In this document: one piece after another, positions 50,042 to 61,325 of the stretch
Layout of the letters: each line of letters starts with the position of its first letter
Position numbering within the stretch: position 1 is the first letter of the stretch
Origin: Porites lobata
Lineage: Eukaryota > Cnidaria > Anthozoa > Scleractinia > Poritidae
Assembly (NCBI GenBank): GCA_942486035.1
Contig: CALNXK010000040.1
Location: forward strand, 1,042,501 to 1,106,500
Reading direction: 5' to 3'
Length of the DNA stretch: 64,000 nt
The notes under the pieces: generated by a model
What the model saw: the letters and a program-made list of their open reading frames with translations, nothing else
Database searches by the model: none
Told to the model about the DNA's origin: nothing
Translations under genes and position numbers: made by a program

Positions 50042-51403
50042 GTCAGATACGCGTGCTTTATCATCTTCTTCTTCATGATCACATTCACAAACTAAATTAT
50101 TTGACAAAAACTTAGAAAACTGTTCCCCCACAGTACTCAAATCGAGCACGGCGAAATCTCCCTGTCCCTCTTTCATATCAGCAAGAACCTTTTGCAGAAA
50201 CGCATCTTGCCAAGATTCTTTGTTTTGTAAAAACACAGCTTCTATTCTCTTGGCAAAAAAATGACAACAATACATTGGATACAGAAACTCTTCTTTCAAA
50301 AACAGAGCAAAATCTGTAGTGGTATGGGCCCTACACACACGTGTAAAATACTTGTAATGAAATCTTACGGTCGATCGACAAGTAAAACATTGGTTAAGAT
50401 AAGCACAATCGACAATGATTGCAGGAATAGTCATTTCCTGAATTTCAACGTCCTTTAAAATACCTTTTGTAACTATCCAAGATGTTGAGGCTGGATAAAT
50501 GAGTAACTTGAAAAATGGATAAAGATCGTACATACCTAAGAGATTCATGAAAAGAAAAATATACTTCTGAAGTGGTTTTTTACGCATAAAACCACCCGAA
50601 ATAAAATTACAAAACAAATCGAACATGCAATCCTTATCGAAAATCATCTCTTTCTTGTGATTGAAAGAAAGCCCTAAAAATTTTCTCTCTTCAGAATTCT
50701 TAGCCGACATTGCAATCTCTTTCAACCGGTCATAATCTTCTTGATTCATGTGCGCAGGAACCTTGTGCAATCGATGAGCCATATATCTAAAGAACGCCTC
50801 CCTAATGATTGCACGCCAATCTTCATCAACATCTTCCGAACCCCAATAAAACTCGTCCTCTACACGATTACACACTGCCGCAGCATAATGAAAACAGTAA
50901 AATACTTGAATTTTTGTAAGCTCTTTAACGGCTGCAACCTCATCTTTCATTTTGTAAATTTTCACATATTCACTCACTAAAAAAGGATGGGGAAGCATTG
51001 GAGCCAACTGCTTAGTATCCCTTACAAAAACATATGGAACACCCCCCTTCAAAGGTTTTTTTCTAAAATAATTAACATCGACAACAAACGCATTGCCACT
51101 TTTCCGATGTTCAGCTTTCACATCTACATAAACATTAACACCTTCTCTATCAGAATCTATCTTATCGACATACTGTCCCAATTTGCAACGTTCAAAATGT
51201 TCCATGATGAATTTACAGTCAGTTCTACTCAGGGCTGCACGATCCAAATCCACACGTTCCAAGACCTGTTTCACATGATAACGCTGATTATATGACGGAA
51301 CATTGGAAACGTTCCCCGCTGCAACCGCTTCCTTCGCTTTCTCCGTCACTGCAACTTTCTCGACAAGTAGCTTCTCCTTCCTCAACTTCTTCTTGTTTGG
51401 CAT
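50033..51403 (-). CDS. Unknown protein (456 aa)
   Basis: Start chosen at MPNKKKLRKEKLLVEK, a basic N-terminus. The body is rich in aromatic residues and hydrophobic helices (PLQKYIFLFMNLLGMYDLYP) with scattered Cys. The end is acidic with CECDHEEEDD. No catalytic motif recognised. The first 116 nt overlap the end of the upstream gene in another frame. A large conserved-looking protein in the right arm. Confidence 0.7.
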   Translation of the reverse strand: MPNKKKLRKEKLLVEKVAVTEKAKEAVAAGNVSNVPSYNQRYHVKQVLERVDLDRAALSRTDCKFIMEHFERCKLGQYVDKIDSDREGVNVYVDVKAEHRKSGNAFVVDVNYFRKKPLKGGVPYVFVRDTKQLAPMLPHPFLVSEYVKIYKMKDEVAAVKELTKIQVFYCFHYAAAVCNRVEDEFYWGSEDVDEDWRAIIREAFFRYMAHRLHKVPAHMNQEDYDRLKEIAMSAKNSEERKFLGLSFNHKKEMIFDKDCMFDLFCNFISGGFMRKKPLQKYIFLFMNLLGMYDLYPFFKLLIYPASTSWIVTKGILKDVEIQEMTIPAIIVDCAYLNQCFTCRSTVRFHYKYFTRVCRAHTTTDFALFLKEEFLYPMYCCHFFAKRIEAVFLQNKESWQDAFLQKVLADMKEGQGDFAVLDLSTVGEQFSKFLSNNLVCECDHEEEDDKARVSDLD

Positions 51404-52428
51404 CTTCTTCGAGATCAGGATCTTTGAACAAAAAACCAAACCACACTGCAGATACAGGATCCAAATTGATGAGCTCGGTGGATGTGAACAAATTCACCAG
51501 TTTGTAGATGATCTGTTCTGTCAAAACTGCTTTGCCATCTGATGATACATACTGGACTTGCTTGTTTCCTTCTTCATTGAGACCATGCTTTATGATTTCT
51601 GCAAAATCTCTCTTTCCACCACTCTCTATATACTCATCTATCAATCCAGATACCTCCGTGAGACGCTGTTTCAAAGCACTTCTGATCACACAAAAATGAG
51701 TCAATAAAGATCTGGCGCCAAATTGACGATGCGTGACGAATTCCACCTTATCCAATAATTTGCAAACACACGGACTCTCATGACCCTCACCATCATCCCC
51801 TGTCAGACGGCGCTTCCACTCTTTTGCTACTTCCACTGTTGGAGGATGACTTTGATTCTGCAAAAAATCATTCAGTTTTTTGATACCTTCACCGACATAA
51901 CTGTTAAAACAAAAAGAATAGGGTTTACAACCCACGACGAACGTGTCGTTAACTGGCTGTACTTCAAACATGACTATTCACAAAAATGCAAAAGCGAAAA
52001 ATGAATGAAAATGAATTTTAAACTAGTTTACTCTCCTACTTACCAACTGCATCAAAATATGCAAATAATCTCTCTTTGTCACTCTGATTGACACATGACT
52101 GAACCTCAATACTCGGACAATGCTTTTGCAGACCGATTTCATCTACAAAATGTCGAATAACGACAGCAAGTTTTTGATCGAAACTGCCGTCTTTGATGGC
52201 AGTAACTAATTCGTCGGCCGCTAATCTGGAATCTACACGGAATATGAAACACACGGGAAATTCGTCGCCACCCAAATCTTCTCCACTGACGATGTCGTCC
52301 ACATACTCTCTACAATCTTCGTCGTATATAGTTTCCTGTACTTTCGAAACTTTCTTGCGAGGAACGAACAATTGTTCCTCTTCCTCGTCCGAACTCTCCG
52401 TAACAGAACCCGACTCGTATTCTGCCAT
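51288..52428 (-). CDS. Spliced unknown protein at the right end (about 356 aa)
   Basis: Exon 1 (52428-52044) starts MAEYESGSVTESSDEEEEQ, an acidic N-terminus. It ends at a consensus GTAAGT donor; a read-through would stop two codons later. After a 70-bp intron (52043-51974, ...GTGAATAG) exon 2 (51973-51288) continues in phase. Exon 2 has Cys-rich and helical parts and an acidic Ser/Gly tail (CSDGESEGSGCSGE). Being the first gene inside the right TIR it may be an early gene. Family unknown. Confidence 0.65.
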
Positions 52429-52466
52429 CGTGAAATAAAAATAAACAAACATTATTTTCTTATTAA

Positions 52467-52648
52467 TACACCGCCCACCCCCGCAATAACCTACCTCATT
52501 CTATATTCATTTATTCATGCCCAAGCGGTTGCAACCGACCTCATTATATATTTATTTATTCACGCCCAAGCGGTTGCCTCTACAGCGCCCAGATAACCGA
52601 CTTCATTATATATTCATTTATTCACGCCCAAGCGGTTGCTATACTACT
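52467..52648 (-). repeat. Right terminal inverted repeat (182 bp)
   Basis: This is the mirror copy of the left repeat, ending ATACTACT at the outer edge. The leftward gene at 51288-52428 starts 38 bp inside it, so the repeat may also act as its upstream regulatory region. Confidence 0.95.
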
Positions 52649-52820
52649 AGGCCCTCCTCAAAACTCTCAAGAAGATAGTTAAGACCAACTGAAGGCTTTT
52701 ACTAACTCAGCTGTAGTTTACTGTATCAAGCTGTTTCGAGAAAGGTAGTCAGAGAAAATATGAACTCGACAATCCCGAAAGGTTATGTGGGATATGATCA
52801 ATACACTGTTCCTGACCAGG

Positions 52821-53047
52821 GGCCCGTTTCTCGAAAGTCCCGATAATTAACGGGCCCAGTAATCTGTCTCCTTTTACATTAAAGATCGAGGTTTCAATAG
52901 TTTTGCATCTAACATGATAAAACTATCAGTTAATGAAACAAAATGGAGTAGTTTGCTAGCCAGGACCCACGCTCTTATTCTTTATATTTCGATTTGAATA
53001 TTTGATTTCGGGCCCGTAAAGTTACCGGGACTTTCGAGAAACGGGCC
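52821..53047. mobile_element. 227-bp MITE with CCAGG target duplication
   Basis: Terminal inverted repeats GGCCCGTTTCTCGAAAGTCCCG and the complement CGGGACTTTCGAGAAACGGGCC, with CCAGG directly outside both ends (52816-52820, 53048-53052). Non-coding. Confidence 0.75.
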
Positions 53048-53052
53048 CCAGG

Positions 53053-53536
53053 ACCGGTTCCTGACACTGTAGCTGTCGAACTCTTGTTGCTTTCCTTTAG
53101 CACTCGCAAACATATAAGTCCATGGCCTTTCGTGCCATTCTTTCAAATTTCTTTGAAGAACAATGAACTTAAAACCACCCACAATACCATTCAGGGTAGT
53201 CGCGTGCACTTTTTCCGAGAACCTTTCTCGAAATAGATGTGTGAGGATTTCTTTACTCTTCTAGTCTTTTTGCTTCGACGGTACAGTCTTACCTGTTTCT
53301 CTACCTTCTTCCGTATAAAACTCCCACCAGTCCTGACTCGAGAAATCTCGTGACTATCGTAACTCTAGAACTGAAATGCCCCTTAAATATCTGCGATTCG
53401 TGATTAGTTATTTTTGTGGTCCGTGAACCGTGCAAGAAACCCCTCCCCTTCGCCCTTCACCCTACAGGGAGGTACGACCGTCATAAATGTTCTGGGAAGG
53501 GAGGAACCATCCCATCTGCCTCTTGAGTCATACATT
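53053..53536. other. Intergenic, no gene seen
   Basis: No domain or exon pattern was recognised on either strand. Confidence 0.4.
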
Positions 53537-53544
53537 GTTCGGAC

Positions 53545-53780
53545 AGACTGCAAAACAGTCGGTTTTTTCACAAAATCAGTAAAGAAATCGGTAAAGCGTG
53601 CCGTAAGAGTCCTACGTGCCCGAAGCGCGCGAGCCTCACACGCCCGTAGGACGTATGAGGCGAGAGATTTTAGCGTCTCTCCCCAGGTCTCGCTCTCTGT
53701 TTTCAGCCTCGTTCCAGACCTTTTGTTTGACTACTCGCGCGTACTTGAATACGCAAAAATACGGACTGTTTTGCAGTCTA
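53545..53780. mobile_element. hAT-type MITE with 8-bp target duplication
   Basis: Ends AGACTGCAAAACAGTC and GACTGTTTTGCAGTCT, flanked by GTTCGGAC on both sides (53537-53544 and 53781-53788). An 8-bp duplication is typical of hAT transposons. Open frames across it are repeat-derived. Confidence 0.75.
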
Positions 53781-53788
53781 GTTCGGAC

Positions 53789-56321
53789 ACAGCATGCCTG
53801 TATGAAATTCACGTTAGGCTCAAAGTTCATCACAGGGTAAAGAGCTTTTTAAAATACTGATCACCCTTGCTGCTCACATACAACAAAGTCCTTCTTTTTG
53901 ACGTCTATCATGTGATTCCGGCCACTGATTCCACTTGTATGATCACAGCACGCGATCTCTCCAGGAGCTGTCGACACACCACCGTTGTCTACAAACAGTT
54001 TAATGCTTCCAAAGCTTTTGTCAGGCTCCAGCTCCAGGTGAAATCATTACGGTATATTCCCTTCTACCTTCTCAGAAAAGAAACTTAAAATATACTATCT
54101 TGTTAACGCCCTTTATTCTGAGGGATCTTCTTCTAGGAGTGTTTTTTTTTTCCAAGTAATACAGACCTGTTGGGCGAACGGTTACATAACCCTGCTAAAC
54201 CCTTACTACCCACCGAGGCCTAAGCCTTACTTTCCATTACTTGAGACAGCCCAGGAAGTATTAAGTCTGGCGTGGGTATACTGCCACACTTAAGTTATCT
54301 GCCAGTCCGACTGTAAATTTTAGCATAGCCTACCCCTCGCGGCTTCGCCGCTCGCTCGCGCGTTCTCGCGAGACTCGCTTCACTCGTCCAAATAGGAGAG
54401 CTTGCTCGCAGGCTAATTTCTGCACTAGGCACCTCTGGCAACTGGTCCGCAGAGGACTTCCACCCTCGAATAAGTTACTTAATCATCATCAAGTCGACCC
54501 TCTGCAATGCGGACACCAAAGAGACAGAGGTCACCACTTTAAAGAATCAACTGACTGTTTTTTATTAAGTGTTCAGAAACTAAAAATAGGCATCTAAACT
54601 ACTACTGCTACAGTTCAGTTAGTTCTCTTCTAAGGCTTACTTTCCCAAATACTGTACTTTCCCTTTTCGCCTTTTAGGTCACATTATATGGAATATATTT
54701 CAAATTCAAAACTGTTGTCGAATAAAATGGTTCAAGCGTTCGTGCCGTTGATGTTTGCATTGCATAACCCGGAAACTCCTTCACAAAGTATCATCATCTG
54801 AACTTCGGATTATGATTGTTCGCCATAAAGAGGGCGTTAAGTTTTATGGGGGTGTACTCCCATATATATGAGGAGATGTGCCGATGAACAGGGAAGGGTT
54901 TCTGCCATCTCTGTCCTCGGGTAAGCATATATCACGGGGAGTATGATGGCCTCCGGGAAAATTGGGCCAAAGAACCAGGGTCGGGGGTTGATGCTGTCCA
55001 AGTACACCGTGCAGAGTCGCCTACTCCTCTCAGTCCTGTAGGTCCGCGTAAAGGTCGTTTATGTTATGCAATTCGTAATCAGTATGAAATTACAAGAACA
55101 GCATACGCACAGCATGCCTGTAAAATTACTTTCTTGCACAAACGCGGGTTTTGCAGCAACATGACCACCGCGAGGGAAGCTAGCTTAAAACATTTGAGGT
55201 AAAAATTAGCTTTTGCTTATCTTTATGTTTATTAATATTTAGTACATAAACTACGACGATATGGAGCTTTCCATTTTCTCCGAAAATCAAATATTAATAT
55301 GGTGAAATCTGCAAATGAGCGGAGACTGTCAGAAGTAACGAACACCTCTTTGACCTCTATTGAACGAACAATCGATCCCCAAATTTGTTTCTCTTAATTA
55401 TGACTGTAAATGAAACCTTTACTTAGCAGATACCTGAGACACCTGTATCAAGCGAGCGCCAACTCCCTGAAAAGGCAGTTGAAATGGTCATTTCTGTTGT
55501 TATCAACCAACCTGTATTTTAACAAAATGGACACTTGTAATATATTAGACTTCACCCTGACCCAAAACTTCAGTCGCCGGAAATGCTAAAGATTGCAGCC
55601 CACACGTTCGTCGATTTTGACAAAAATTGACATTAAACTGCCGTTTATACGACCTGTTCATGAGGGATTTAGGAGGGCTTTTAAGCGAAGGAGCTAAAAT
55701 CCATGGGGACTTCCCGGGGGGAGGGCTCATACCCGAAATACTAAAGTGATAGAACTGCTGATCAAAATACGTTTTCATTTACGGGTTTAACTTTTTTAGT
55801 AAAAACGTCATGATAAATAAAAATTCGTTTCACTGTTTGGAGAGGCTTAATATCCGGGGATGCTTGTATGTATTTTCTACAGGTAAGTGGGCCTACATAA
55901 ACAGGGGCAGAGCTTATAATCGACAGAAAAGGTGTATCCCTTTCGTTTACCGTTTATTGACAAATGGTACCCCTTTCACGACTACCAGTGAGTTTAGAAC
56001 GCAACCCTTTTACCTGCTGTAAATGCACTTTTCCTTGTGGCAACAAAAACGTGAAATTGCTACAGAACAAGTTGAAAAGCTATGTTGCGCGTTTTACCAC
56101 CACTTTCAAACATGTCTTGCAACAAATCAGGTGATCAGGTTGCTGCTCGTTGCGTAAATACTGTCTGACCGAAAAAAAACAATACGCGATAGTCACACCA
56201 TACCCGGGAGTTACGTCACTTGTTATGAAACAAGTTTGCGCTTGACTCGGCCGGAAAAACGCGCAGCATGTGCAGATTTTGTTGCAAAAAGGACAACGTT
56301 TCGCAACCTGCAACAACAGTC
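53789..56321. other. Intergenic with interspersed repeats
   Basis: A GC-rich CTCGC/CGCGAG-repeat block lies near 54340-54415 and a CCCATATATATGAGG block near 54855-54900, both of the kind spread through anthozoan genomes. The rest shows no gene. Confidence 0.4.
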
Positions 56322-56718
56322 AGGGGCACTCAACGTAAATTTTCGAAAAATATCTGTTCGGAAGACGATTTGAGATCTAGAATTTTCGGAACATTTGTTG
56401 TAAAATTTCTTGCTTGCCTGCCTCTCCTAGGATTTTCGAACATCTAAAAAATGGTATAATTGTCCATTTTTAACGGATTTTTACCCTAAAAAGGTCACCT
56501 AGAATTTTCGGTAGCCTTTTTCCTGGCTGAAATTTTCGAAAATGTAAGTTTTGATCCCTATAATTTTCGGATCACTAGACTTTCAGCTAGGAAATCCGAA
56601 CAGATGAAAAATTTTTAGGGGATCAAAATATGCCTATATCTACCGTTTAAATACTAAAAAACGTTCAACAATGCTATGTTTAAGTGGTTTTTGAGCTATA
56701 CTCTCGTTGGGTGCCCCT
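56322..56718. repeat. Element with AGGGGCACTCAACG inverted ends
   Basis: AGGGGCACTCAACG at 56322 and CGTTGGGTGCCCCT at 56705-56718 form the ends. The interior holds many copies of AATTTTCGG/GAAAATTTT. Non-coding and MITE-like. Confidence 0.55.
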
Positions 56719-56849
56719 GCAACCTGGTTTGTTACAAGAGAGGTTTTTTTCTTGAGTTTTACCAAAGTTTTACGTTTTTGACGGACAGCATGTCATCAAA
56801 AGGATAAGTGAAAGCTAAAAATTCCTCCATGAGTTGAACCAATGATAGC

Positions 56850-56935
56850 CTGAGAACAGACCCTCCCCCCCCCCTTCCCTCAGGAAAAGTCGATTTATCC
56901 TGAGGGGAGGGGGGTCTGTACACGGGCTAAGCCCG
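56850..56935. repeat. GC-rich hairpin repeat
   Basis: ACAGACCCTCCCC...CCTCAGGA pairs with TCCTGAGGGGAGGGGGGTCTGT. Non-coding palindrome. Confidence 0.5.
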
Positions 56936-57378
56936 GTGTCAAAATCGCATCAACTTCGCAAAATCTGTAACCAAAACCTGCCGAGAACTTGTCGCAATAG
57001 GTTTTCAGATAATGGTGTGGCCGATACAAGCAAAAATATTACACCTTTAGCCTCTTATTTTTTGCTTATGATTTTCGAAACAAAAGACATCAAAATAAAT
57101 AAATTTCAGTTTCCTCCGATCTGCCGTTACAAAAATCGATGTCTCCAAGGTACAAACATTTGTGTGAAGCTATACCCTAAAAGGCCATTTGCACGATGAG
57201 GCATTTTACTTCTAGGATCGGACCAGAATCTTTCAGGGTTTGGCTTTCTTGTGCAAATCAGAGCTTTTGTTGTTAAAACTAGCTGGTATTTGCAAATTTG
57301 AATATGAAACGAAAAACCCAAAGTGGTAGAATGATGTTAACTGGCAGATGGTCTATCAATAAATCGTCGTATAATTAA

Positions 57379-57419
57379 CAATTATTCCACGAGGGCGCGT
57401 TGGATTTGAGTTGAGTATA

Positions 57420-57455
<36 letters not shown>
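57379..57455. repeat. Palindromic repeat (AATTATTCCAC arms)
   Basis: CAATTATTCCACGAGGGCGCGTTGGAT is mirrored by ATCCAACAAGCGCGAGTGGAATAATTG. A 77-bp hairpin MITE. Confidence 0.6.
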
Positions 57456-57457
<2 letters not shown>

Positions 57458-57557
57458 GTTATTAAAAATGCCCACAAAATATCCAAAATACTTCCCGACT
57501 TTATTTGTACAACCGATTTGTACAAACTTCAATTTGTACAACCGATTTTCAGCTTGT

Positions 57558-57690
57558 TTTTAATTTTGAGCAGACGCGTACAGTTACTATATTTGGAGAA
57601 CATGGTATGATGGCTCGTATACCATGATTGCTAAGCCAATCAGAGCTCTAGAATAGCATTATCCAATGAGTCAGTTTTTAATAATATATA
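57558..57690. repeat. Inverted copy of the repeat at 20727-20862
   Basis: Shares GGTATGATGGCTCGTATACCATG and CTAAGCCAATCAGA blocks in the opposite orientation. Confidence 0.55.
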
Positions 57691-60429
57691 ATAGTCGATT
57701 GTGAACGAAGAGAAATACTTTAACCCAGCTTTGAACAACCCGGCCCTGTTGGTAATGGCTTCCTAGCTCGCTCGGTCAATGCACAACCTCGTTGAAGCTT
57801 GCTTCGCTCGCTTTTTCTCGTTCTCTTTGCTCCCTTATAACTTGTGAAATTTCGACTTGTAGCAAGTCTCAACAAGTCTGGGTACGGGTAATATTTTTGG
57901 CGGTCATATATCCATAGCCTGGGTAGCCTGCGTGCAGGCTTACTTTTGCCAATATTCGGGGAAAATCTTGGCGGCGGAGCAAGTTCGCAGGCTATCGGTA
58001 TAGCTTAAAAAGCTTTGAAAAATTATAGCCCGTAGCCTTGACAAGAAATGATCAGTAGTGCAATATGATTTAGTTTCCTTGAACAAAAAGGAATGAGGAA
58101 ACTGTTGAGACTTTTAAACATAGTTCCACGAATTAATGAGTGACCTAAGAGTGTTATTATATTGAACCGGTAATCGGAAAGCCAGCTATTTGCCAGCTGC
58201 TTATCTGGCCGGGAATGCCTGAACAGATGCCAACTGTCAGTTTTTCCATAACAAAATCTTCAAGAAAGTGAAAGCTTCTGATTCTTTTTCAGTTTCAAGG
58301 ACTGAAGCACGCCAGTTAATACAACTGAAACGGAATACGTTGCAACGTAATTTTAGGGGGAGCAAAACAAAAAGTTTCAATAATGTAAAGGGAAAAAATC
58401 AATTTTGACTTGTCATTTGGCACATTCCCGGTATAATTACATGTCGTGCAGCTCTTCCTAGAAAACGGAAGAGCGAAAGTGTAAACAAAGTCATCAGCTT
58501 TTTGCCAAAACAACTCAGGCTAAATATTCGGTCCTAAACGTGCGTTCTTCAGTGATAAACTGCATAAGCGTTATCGGAGTTAGCAAGAGGGTACGTATTA
58601 GCTTTAAGTCAAATTCTTTTACCTTCTTTTGCTCTCAGTTTAAATGAATCAGGTTTAACACATACCAGGGCAAACTGTGTTTCTTCACACATTACAAGCT
58701 ACAACAAGGAACTGCTCTTGACAATCATGCGGTACGTTAGTTTCAGTAGTTTCAGGGACTTTGGACAATTATGTTGGTTATTAAAGGACCAAAGCAAAGG
58801 CACTAATTACTACTTCAAATTTCCTAACTGACCAGGTCTGATCTGTCACTAAAGCACTTTTAGTTCTTCATGGTATATGTTTTCCCAAACCGAAGGCAAA
58901 AGAGCGCATGAAAGTGTGTGGGTGTTGTTCGAGCAACTCGCTCACTAAGCGAAGAGGCGTGAGTCTAAGTCCTCGTCTTGTTGGCTTTATTGTTGTCCTC
59001 TTTTATTGCGTCTCCTGAACCTAACTTCTACTGCTAACCCCTCACTTTTCTCAGCAACTACTGATTAACAAGCCGAGCAGTCATTAGCCAAACTGTGGAC
59101 TCCACAGTTTTCGGACATGTTTGTTTTCGCTCGCCGATTGTGCACAAAAACAAAAAACTCAGTGTGGGTAATGTCTTGGTACTGAATCGCTTTCACACGT
59201 TTGGGGCATGAGACCAGCAAGAAGTTACAAACCAATGAAAAGATAAAAACGCTGGTTATCAAACCCAAACAGGAACTTCAAAGACTCAAAGTCAGCTTTC
59301 ATCTCTCAAGCATACTCATGCGCGACCACCTGTGAAAGTCACACTTCGCCGGTCAAGGCCAAAATAACAATCTTCAAAAACTGAAAGTACATCCGCGAGT
59401 TAAGCATCATTCAAGCACGAGAAGCATCGAAACGTCAAAACAGCATAACTCAGTCCATGTGGACAAAATCCTGACTTTCGAAGAATTTCCCACTTGCGCC
59501 GAGAGAGAGATTCCGCACACGCTGGTTCAACAACCGAGGATTGTATACTTTCGTAGAAATCTGTCTTTATTTTTCACAATTCAACATTACACTTTCCGTT
59601 CTACGATCTAACTAACGGCTAAATTTTACATAAACGCTGTGTATATCAGCTAAGAAAGTCCAACACAATCAAATGCGTAATCCCTGCGTGGTCACAATAA
59701 TCAAATGGTCTTAATTGTTTGCTCACGTTCAACGACGATTCGTGAGCACTAATTTCAACTAATTACCTATTAATCGTCGGTTTACTTGACAATTATGGTA
59801 CTTAATCCGTATGTGCGATTAAGCTAGTACCGGTAATACCCGTTTAAATACAACATTGTTTACAAAGTTAAGTCTAATTATCTTGTCCCCATCCTCGGAG
59901 ACCCAGGGGAAGCTAGTCGAGACGATAAAATGTTCATGTTGAAAGTTTACTATAAGATCGAGACGAGCCTCTAGGCACTTATTCTTAACAAACCAGTTCC
60001 AGAAGCGTTTGCATTGCCTGCTTCTGATTGGTATTTTTTCTGGCCAATCAGCAAAGAGGAGCAGCCGTCCGCACCACAAGCATACTAATGTAAAATAACT
60101 CACTCAACAAGTATAGCAACCCAAATGCAACGCAAAATTATTTTGGCAGGAAATCGCATAGCCACCCGCGTCTTGAAAAGCAGAGACAACTAAAGTTCAA
60201 TAAAGACGAAAACGGATAGCGGAAATTGTTTCTGTAACCGTGTTGTCTAAAGTATTAAGCTTAGATAAAAGGAGACATTTTGTTGCTGGAAGGACGACAT
60301 GAAGATTCTGTTGCGGCGGTGACAAAATGAGAAATGCAAGCGGCCACCAATGCAAGGTGAAAATGAGCGGCAGTGAAAATAAGGTGAACGAGAACACGTA
60401 CGACATTTCCTCCAAACGACGTGTAACGT
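57691..60429. other. Intergenic, no confident gene
   Basis: Mostly unique-looking AT-rich sequence. The only coding-like piece is the short minus-strand frame at 59065-59268, listed separately. Confidence 0.35.
59065..59268 (-). CDS. Possible signal-peptide first exon
   Basis: A 67-residue frame starts with a convincing signal-peptide-like stretch (MGLITSVFIFSLVCNFLLVS) and has several Cys and an N-x-S site (NMSEN). No clear splice donor or continuation was found, so this could be a lone first exon of a secreted protein or a chance frame. Confidence 0.3.
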   Translation of the reverse strand: MGLITSVFIFSLVCNFLLVSCPKRVKAIQYQDITHTEFFVFVHNRRAKTNMSENCGVHSLANDCSAC

Positions 60430-60690
60430 CTAAGAAGTTTCTGGAAGTTTCACGTTGCAGTCGTGCAAAACAACGGCAAAGAAATGTACAAAAAAAGTGT
60501 GCTGCACATGCAAAGTTGTTTTTTTATTTTTGTTTAGTTTTTGGCTAATTAGACCTATTGTTGTTTTTCACCGTTCTCCGACGTTGCCTTCGCCGCTTAG
60601 CATAACACGATTTTACATTTTGTTTGAACAAACTTTTAATATTATCGACAGCTTCGCTTGTAGCCTGACTAAATCTATATATTAGAATTT
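60430..60690 (+). repeat. Dispersed anthozoan repeat with recurrent open frame
   Basis: Two overlapping frames (CSRAKQRQRNVQKKCAAHAK; SPLSITRFYILFEQTFNI) are of a type I associate with spurious predicted proteins in coral genomes. Judged a transposable-element fragment; recognition is from memory of the pattern and should be tested by repeat search. Confidence 0.4.
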
Positions 60691-60804
60691 TATTATATCG
60701 AAAGTGGGCTATTCAAGCTGACTGCCATTCTCGTCCCCAGAGCCAGCTGGCTTAATTTACCTGCGGGGGCAATTACTTATTAGTGACAAAAATATGAAAC
60801 TGTA

Positions 60805-61325
60805 CTGTCGCAATTTGTAATAATCATCGCACTTTGTAATACCTGTCGCAATTTGTAATAATCATCGCACTTTGCAATACCCGTCGCAATTTGTAATAAT
60901 CCATCGCACTTTGCAATACCCGTCGCAATTTGTAATAATCATCGCACTTTGCAATACCCGTCGCAATTTGTAATAATCCATCGCACTTTGTAATACCTGT
61001 CGCAATTTGTAATAATCATCGCACTTTGTAATACCTGTCGCAATTTGTAATAATCATCGCACTTTGCAATACCCGTCGCAATTTGTAATAAATCCATCGC
61101 ACTTTGTAATACCTGTCCCAATTTAGGAATAATCATCGTACTTTGTAATACCTATCGCAATTTGTAATAAATCCATCGCACTTTGTAATACCTGTCGCAA
61201 TTTGTAATAAACCGTGTCGCACTTTGTAATAAAAAGCTGTCGCAATTTGTAATAACTGTCCATCGCACTTTGTAATAAGCTAAGCTGTCGCAATTTGTAA
61301 TAATTCCATCGCACTTTCTAATAAT
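60805..61325. repeat. Left subterminal satellite array
   Basis: About 14 pairs of GTCGCAATTTGTAATAA(T) and CATCGCACTTTG(T/C)AATAC(C) units, period about 37 bp, becoming more divergent toward the interior. Confidence 0.85.

Larger units (their letters stand above)
20895..52648. mobile_element. Integrated Polinton/Maverick (adintovirus-like) element, 31.75 kb
   Basis: The element is bounded by 182-bp terminal inverted repeats that I read as identical. It carries the hallmark set of Polinton-type viruses: protein-primed DNA polymerase B, retroviral-type integrase, adenain-like protease, packaging ATPase, a probable major capsid protein and a penton-like protein. Both ends start AGTAGTATAG, fitting the 5'-AG ends of Polintons. 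I could not see the expected 6-bp target duplication: AACGGC lies outside on the left and AGGCCC on the right. At nearly 32 kb it is larger than the usual 15-25 kb. Identical TIRs suggest recent insertion or gene conversion, while the polymerase reading frame is interrupted. Confidence 0.93.

Noticed and set aside
53414..53860. 148-residue plus-strand frame
   Set aside because: Runs through a hAT-type MITE and follows a repeat-type composition; no domain or splice support.
60805..61325. Regular short repeats that could suggest a CRISPR array
   Set aside because: Units are alternating, AT-rich, without unique spacers, and are mirrored at the other end of a TA-flanked element in a eukaryotic genome.
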